Assembly (NCBI GenBank): GCA_914767715.1
Contig: OU612065.1
Location: forward strand, 32,736,001 to 32,800,000
From: Membranipora membranacea
Taxonomy: Eukaryota > Bryozoa > Gymnolaemata > Cheilostomatida > Membraniporidae
DNA length: 64,000 bases
Direction: 5' to 3'
In this document: positions 60,343-64,000 of the stretch, in pieces
Layout: each line of letters begins with the position of its first letter
Numbering within the stretch: position 1 is the first letter of the stretch
Position numbers and translations under genes: made by a program
The notes under the pieces: model-generated
Seen by the model: only the letters and a program-made list of their open reading frames with translations
Databases searched by the model: none
Told to the model about the DNA's origin: nothing

Positions 60343-63011
60343 CTTGAAACTCTGTTTTGACGTTCGTGATGACGTCCCTATATCTCATATAAAATATTAG
60401 CTCCCTGTGACGATGCGTATTCTATGGAGGTGTTTTGCAAGAAATTGACAAAAATCGATAGGTACGGTTCTGGGGAAACTGGCCAATAATTGGGCAGAAT
60501 TCCTTACTCGCTGAGAAACGCTTGAAACTCTGTTTTGACGTTCGCAATGACGTCCCAATATCTCATATGAAATATTAGCTCCCTGTGACGATGCGTATTC
60601 TGTGGAGGTGTTTTGCAAGAAATTGACAAAAATCGATAGGTACGGTCCTGGGGAAATAGGCCAATAATTGGGCAGAATTTCTTACTCGCTTAGAAACGCT
60701 TTAAACTCTGTTTTGACGTTCGCAATGACGTCCCAATATCTCATATGAAATATTAGCTCCCTGTGACGATGCGTATTCTGTGGAGGTGTTTTGCAAGAAA
60801 TTGACAAAAATCGATAGGTACGGTCCTGGGGAAATTGGCCAATAATTGGGCAGAATTCCTTACTCGCTTAGAAACGCTTGAAACTCTGTTTTGACGTTCG
60901 CAATGACGTCCCAATATCTCATATAAAATATTAGCTCCCTATGACGATGCGTATTCTATGGAGGTGTTTTGCAAGAAATTGACAAAAATCGATAGGTACT
61001 GTCCTGGGGAAATTGGCCAATAATTGGGCAGAATTCCTTACTCGCTTAGAAACGCTTGAAACTCTGTTTTGACGTTCGCAATGACGTCCCAATATCTCAT
61101 ATGAAATATTAGCTCCCTGTGACGATGCGTATTCTATGGAGGTGTTTTGCAAGAAATTGACAAAAATCGATAGGTACGGTCCATGGGAAATTGGCCAATA
61201 ATTGGGCAGAATTCCTTTCTCGCTTAGAAACGCTTGAAACTCTGTTTTGACGTTCGCAATGACGTCCCAACATCTCATATGAAATATTAGCTCCCTGTGA
61301 CGATGCGTATTCTATCGAGGTGTTTCGCAAGATATTGACAAAAATCGATAGGTAGGGTCCTGGGGAAATTGGCCAATAATAGGGCAGAATTCCTTACTCG
61401 CTTAGAAACGCTTGAAACTCTGTTTTGACGTTCGCAATGACGTCCCAATATCTCATATGAAATATTAGATCCCTGTGACGATGCGTATTCTATGGAGGTG
61501 TTTTGCAAGAAATTGACAAAAATCGATAGGTACGGTCCTGGGGAAATTGGCCAATAATTTGGCAGAATTCCTTACTCGCTTAGAAACGCTTGAAACTCTG
61601 TTTTGACGTTCGTGATGACGTCCCTATATCTCATATAAAATACTAGCTCCCAGTGACGATGCGTATTCTATCGAGGTGTTTTGCAAGAAATTGACAAAAA
61701 TCGATAGGTACGGTCCTGGGGAAATTGGCCAATAATTGGGCAGAATTCCTTACTCGCTTAGAAACGCTTGAAACTCTGTTTTGACGTTCGCAATGACGTC
61801 CCAATATCTCATATGAAATATTAGCTCCCTGTGACGATGCGTATTCTGTGGAGGTGTTTTGCAAGAAATTGACAAAAATCGATAGGTACGGTCCTGGGGA
61901 AATAGGCCAATATTTGGGCAGAATTCCTTACTCGCTTAGAAACGCTTTAAACTCTGTTTTGACGTTCGCAATGACATCCCAATATCTCATATGAAATATT
62001 AGCTCCCTGTGACGATGCGTATTCTGTGGAGGTGTTTTGCAAGAAATTGACAAAAATCGATAGGTACGGTCCTGGGGAAATTGGCCAATAATTGGGCAGA
62101 ATTCCTTACTCGCTTAGAAACGCTTGAAACTCTGTTTTGACGTTCGCAATGACGTCCCAATATCTCCTATAAAATATTAGCTCCCTATGACGATGCGTAT
62201 TCTATGGAGGTGTTTTGCAAGAAATTGACAAAAATCGATAGGTACGGTCCTGGGGAAATTGGCCAATAAATGGGCAGAATTCCTTACTCGCTTAGAAACG
62301 CTTGAAACTCTGTTTTGACGTTCGCAATGACGTCCCAATATCTCATATAAAATATTAGCTCCCTGTGACGATGCGTATTCTATGGAGGTGTTTTGCAAGA
62401 AATTGACAAAAATCGATAGGTACGGTCCTGGGGAAATTGGCCAATAATTGGGCAGAATTCCTTACTCGCTTAGAAACGCTTGAAACTCTGTTTTGACGTT
62501 CGCAATGACGTCCCAATATCTCATATGAAATATTAGCTCCCTGTGACGATGCGTATTCTATCGAGGTGTTTTGCAAGAAATTGACAAAAATCGATAGGTA
62601 CTTTCCTGGGGAAATTGGCCAATAATTGGGCAGAATTCCTTACTCGCTTAGAAACGCTTGAAACTCTGTCTTGACGTTCGCAATGACGTCCCAATATCTC
62701 ATATGAAATATTAACTCCCTGTGACGATGCGTATTCTATGGAGGTGTTTTGCAAGAAATTGACAAAAATCGATATGTACGGTCCTGGGGAAATTGGCCAA
62801 TAATTGGGCAGAATTTCTTACTCGCTTAGAAACGCTTGAAACTCTGTTTTGGCGTTCGCAATGACGTCCCAATATCTCATATGAAATATTAGCTCCCTGT
62901 GACGATGCGTATTCTATGGAGTGTTTTGCAAGAAATTGACAAAAATCGATAGGTACGGTCCTGGGGAAATTGGCCAATAATTGGGCAGAATTCCTTACTC
63001 GCTTAGAAACG
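60343..63011 (+). repeat. 15-monomer higher-order unit, copy 1 (2,669 bp, -1 indel)
   Basis: Tags: GGTTCTGGGG, TTCTGTGG, GGAAATAGG with CTTTAAACTC, CCCTATGACG with GGTACTGTCC, GGTCCATGGG with CCTTTCTCG, AACATCTCATATG, GTGTTTCGCAAG, AATAGGGCAG, TAGATCCC, AATACTAGC with CCCAGTGACG, CAATATTTGGG, ATCTCCTATAA, TACTTTCC, GATATGTACGG, TTTTGGCGTTCG and the -1 CTATGGAGTGTTTTGC near 62919. The first 989 bp recur at 63012 to the window end. Confidence 0.87.
62915..62930 (+). repeat. -1-bp length variant CTATGGAGTGTTTTGC
   Basis: One G is missing from the usual CTATGGAGGTGTTTTGC, giving a 177-bp monomer. I saw it only once in the window. If the 15-mer copy 2 runs its full length beyond the right edge, the same deletion would be expected about 2,669 bp downstream of this site. 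Confidence 0.85.
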
Positions 63012-64000
63012 CTTGAAACTCTGTTTTGACGTTCGTGATGACGTCCCTATATCTCATATAAAATATTAGCTCCCTGTGACGATGCGTATTCTATGGAGGT
63101 GTTTTGCAAGAAATTGACAAAAATCGATAGGTACGGTTCTGGGGAAATTGGCCAATAATTGGGCAGAATTCCTTACTCGCTTAGAAACGCTTGAAACTCT
63201 GTTTTGACGTTCGCAATGACGTCCCAATATCTCATATGAAATATTAGCTCCCTGTGACGATGCGTATTCTGTGGAGGTGTTTTGCAAGAAATTGACAAAA
63301 ATCGATAGGTACGGTCCTGGGGAAATAGGCCAATATTTGGGCAGAATTCCTTACTCGCTTAGAAACGCTTTAAACTCTGTTTTGACGTTCGCAATGACGT
63401 CCCAATATCTCATATGAAATATTAGCTCCCTGTGACGATGCGTATTCTGTGGAGGTGTTTTGCAAGAAATTGACAAAAATCGATAGGTACGGTCCTGGGG
63501 AAATTGGCCAATAATTGGGCAGAATTCCTTACTCGCTTAGAAACGCTTGGAACTCTGTTTTGACGTTCGCAATGACGTCCCAATATCTCATATAAAATAT
63601 TAGCTCCCTATGACGATGCGTATTCTATGGAGGTGTTTTGCAAGAAATTGACAAAAATCGATAGGTACTGTCCTGGGGAAATTGGCCAATAATTGGGCAG
63701 AATTCCTTACTCGCTTAGAAACGCTTGAAACTCTGTTTTGACGTTCGCAATGACGTCCCAATATCTCATATGAAATATTAGCTCCCTGTGACGATGCGTA
63801 TTCTATGGAGGTGTTTTGCAAGAAATTGACAAAAATCGATAGGTACGGTCCATGGGAAATTGGCCAATAATTGGGCAGAATTCCTTTCTCGCTTAGAAAC
63901 GCTTGAAACTCTGTTTTGACGTTCGCAATGACGTCCCAACATCTCATATGAAATATTAGCTCCCTGTGACGATGCGTATTCTATCGAGGTGTTTCGCAAG
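63012..64000 (+). repeat. 15-monomer unit, copy 2, cut by the window edge
   Basis: Five full monomers and a 99-bp partial match 60343-61331 at +2,669 bp (GGTTCTGGGG, TTCTGTGG, GGAAATAGG with CTTTAAACTC, GGTACTGTCC, GGTCCATGGG with CCTTTCTCG, AACATCTCATATG, GTGTTTCGCAAG). Small differences: CGCTTAGAAACG for CGCTGAGAAACG, GGAAATTGG for GGAAACTGG, and CAATATTTGGG near 63332 for CAATAATTGGG. The array continues beyond the window. Confidence 0.88.

Larger units (their letters stand above)
1..64000 (+). repeat. 178-bp satellite DNA array filling the whole window
   Basis: The window is a head-to-tail array of a 178-bp monomer (about 42% G+C by counting one typical unit), all on one strand, with 359 complete copies and a 99-bp partial copy at the right edge. 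Typical units carry single EcoRI (offset 155), AatII (29), ClaI (112), RsaI (120) and HaeIII (139) sites, so several enzymes would give a 178-bp ladder. Phase can be followed throughout and changes only at 13 small indels, which excludes inserted elements. Known biology: such nucleosome-sized tandem arrays are typical of eukaryotic centromeric or pericentromeric heterochromatin. The centromere role is inferred. I do not recognise the satellite family, and it does not resemble the Arabidopsis 178-bp repeat as I remember it. No gene, RNA gene or prokaryotic signal is present. Confidence 0.98.

Noticed and set aside
60931-61278. 115-codon minus-strand frame (and the same at 63600-63947)
   Set aside because: It is the usual 73-codon frame extended from an ATG one monomer earlier because local variants remove a stop. 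The two examples are the two copies of the 15-mer duplication, so they are not independent support.
233-63999. About 200 minus-strand open frames of 62-115 codons as candidate genes or a multigene family
   Set aside because: They are the same 178-bp satellite read repeatedly. Most begin at TTG rather than ATG, neighbouring frames overlap by 44 bp in rotating frames, and indels and variant bases follow monomer structure rather than codons. No ribosome-binding or promoter context is visible.
1-64000. CRISPR array
   Set aside because: The period is 178 bp with no short fixed repeat separated by unique spacers; the whole unit is repeated and variable throughout.
1-64000. CENP-B box
   Set aside because: The nearest candidate (GTTCGCAATGACGTCCC) fails the required A and CGGG positions, and no better match was found on either strand of the typical monomer.
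1-64000. Arabidopsis-type 178-bp centromere repeat
   Set aside because: The length agrees but the sequence does not resemble that repeat as I remember it. An equal period alone is not evidence of relationship.
1-64000. Strict A/B dimer as the basic unit
   Set aside because: A and B types are interspersed but not alternating: runs such as A-A-A-A (1247-1958) and B-B (3917-4272) are common.
1-64000. Telomere-type repeats, rRNA spacer, tRNA or other RNA genes
   Set aside because: No telomeric hexamer or heptamer runs, no rRNA or tRNA motifs, and no deviation from satellite phase large enough to hold them.

Overview
The whole 64,000-base window is one uninterrupted tandem satellite DNA array. 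The repeat unit is 178 bp, about 42% G+C, and always in the same orientation. Taking base 1 as the monomer start, the window holds 359 full monomers and a 99-bp partial one (63902-64000). I followed the phase from end to end. It shifts only at 13 small indels (net -1 bp), so there is no room for a transposon, inversion, gene or unique spacer. I found no protein-coding gene, rRNA, tRNA, CRISPR array or prokaryotic feature.

The source is a eukaryotic chromosome. A near-nucleosomal monomer, tens of kilobases of head-to-tail copies and local higher-order repeats are typical of centromeric or pericentromeric (less often subtelomeric) satellites of plants or animals. The length matches the well-known 178-180 bp plant centromere class, but I do not recognise the sequence as the Arabidopsis repeat or any other named satellite. 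A plant source is plausible but not shown, and centromere identity is an inference.

Monomers fall into linked-variant families. Type A reads GCAATGACGTCCCAATA, then GACGATGCG and CTATGG. Type B reads GTGATGACGTCCCTATA, then GATGATGCG and CTATCG. Type B' (GTCCCTTTATC, CATAAAAAATA, CTATCGGGG) is seen only between about 30.8 and 55.5 kb. A and B are interspersed, not strictly alternating.

The layout is a patchwork of multi-monomer duplications. In order: a 7-mer pair (535-3026); a 15-mer with a 12-mer partial copy (5342-10147); a run of 9/10/9/9/7-mers (10148-17977); 7/9/6-mers (20114-24028); a dispersed 24-26-monomer-offset pair (about 24.65 and 28.92 kb); a 13-mer pair (30793-35064) overlapping a 6-mer pair (34709-36842); a 12-mer pair that looks identical (37733-42012); a 9/8/9-mer run (46997-51624); a long-range copy of 41.1-43.4 kb at 51.4-54.2 kb; a 13-mer pair (55719-60342); and a 15-mer whose second copy runs off the end (60343-64000). 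Small indels and hybrid monomers mark several exchange points, so the history of unequal crossover or conversion can be read directly.

Each typical monomer carries three notable sequence elements: two TGACG motifs exactly 12 bp apart (the spacing of plant as-1/ocs-type bZIP sites), a 20-bp near-perfect AT-rich dyad, and a 10-bp palindrome made of opposed CCAAT boxes with a third CCAAT beside it. Nothing shows that these are bound. As recurring features of a possibly centromeric repeat they are the most interesting leads here, together with the sharply zoned subfamilies.
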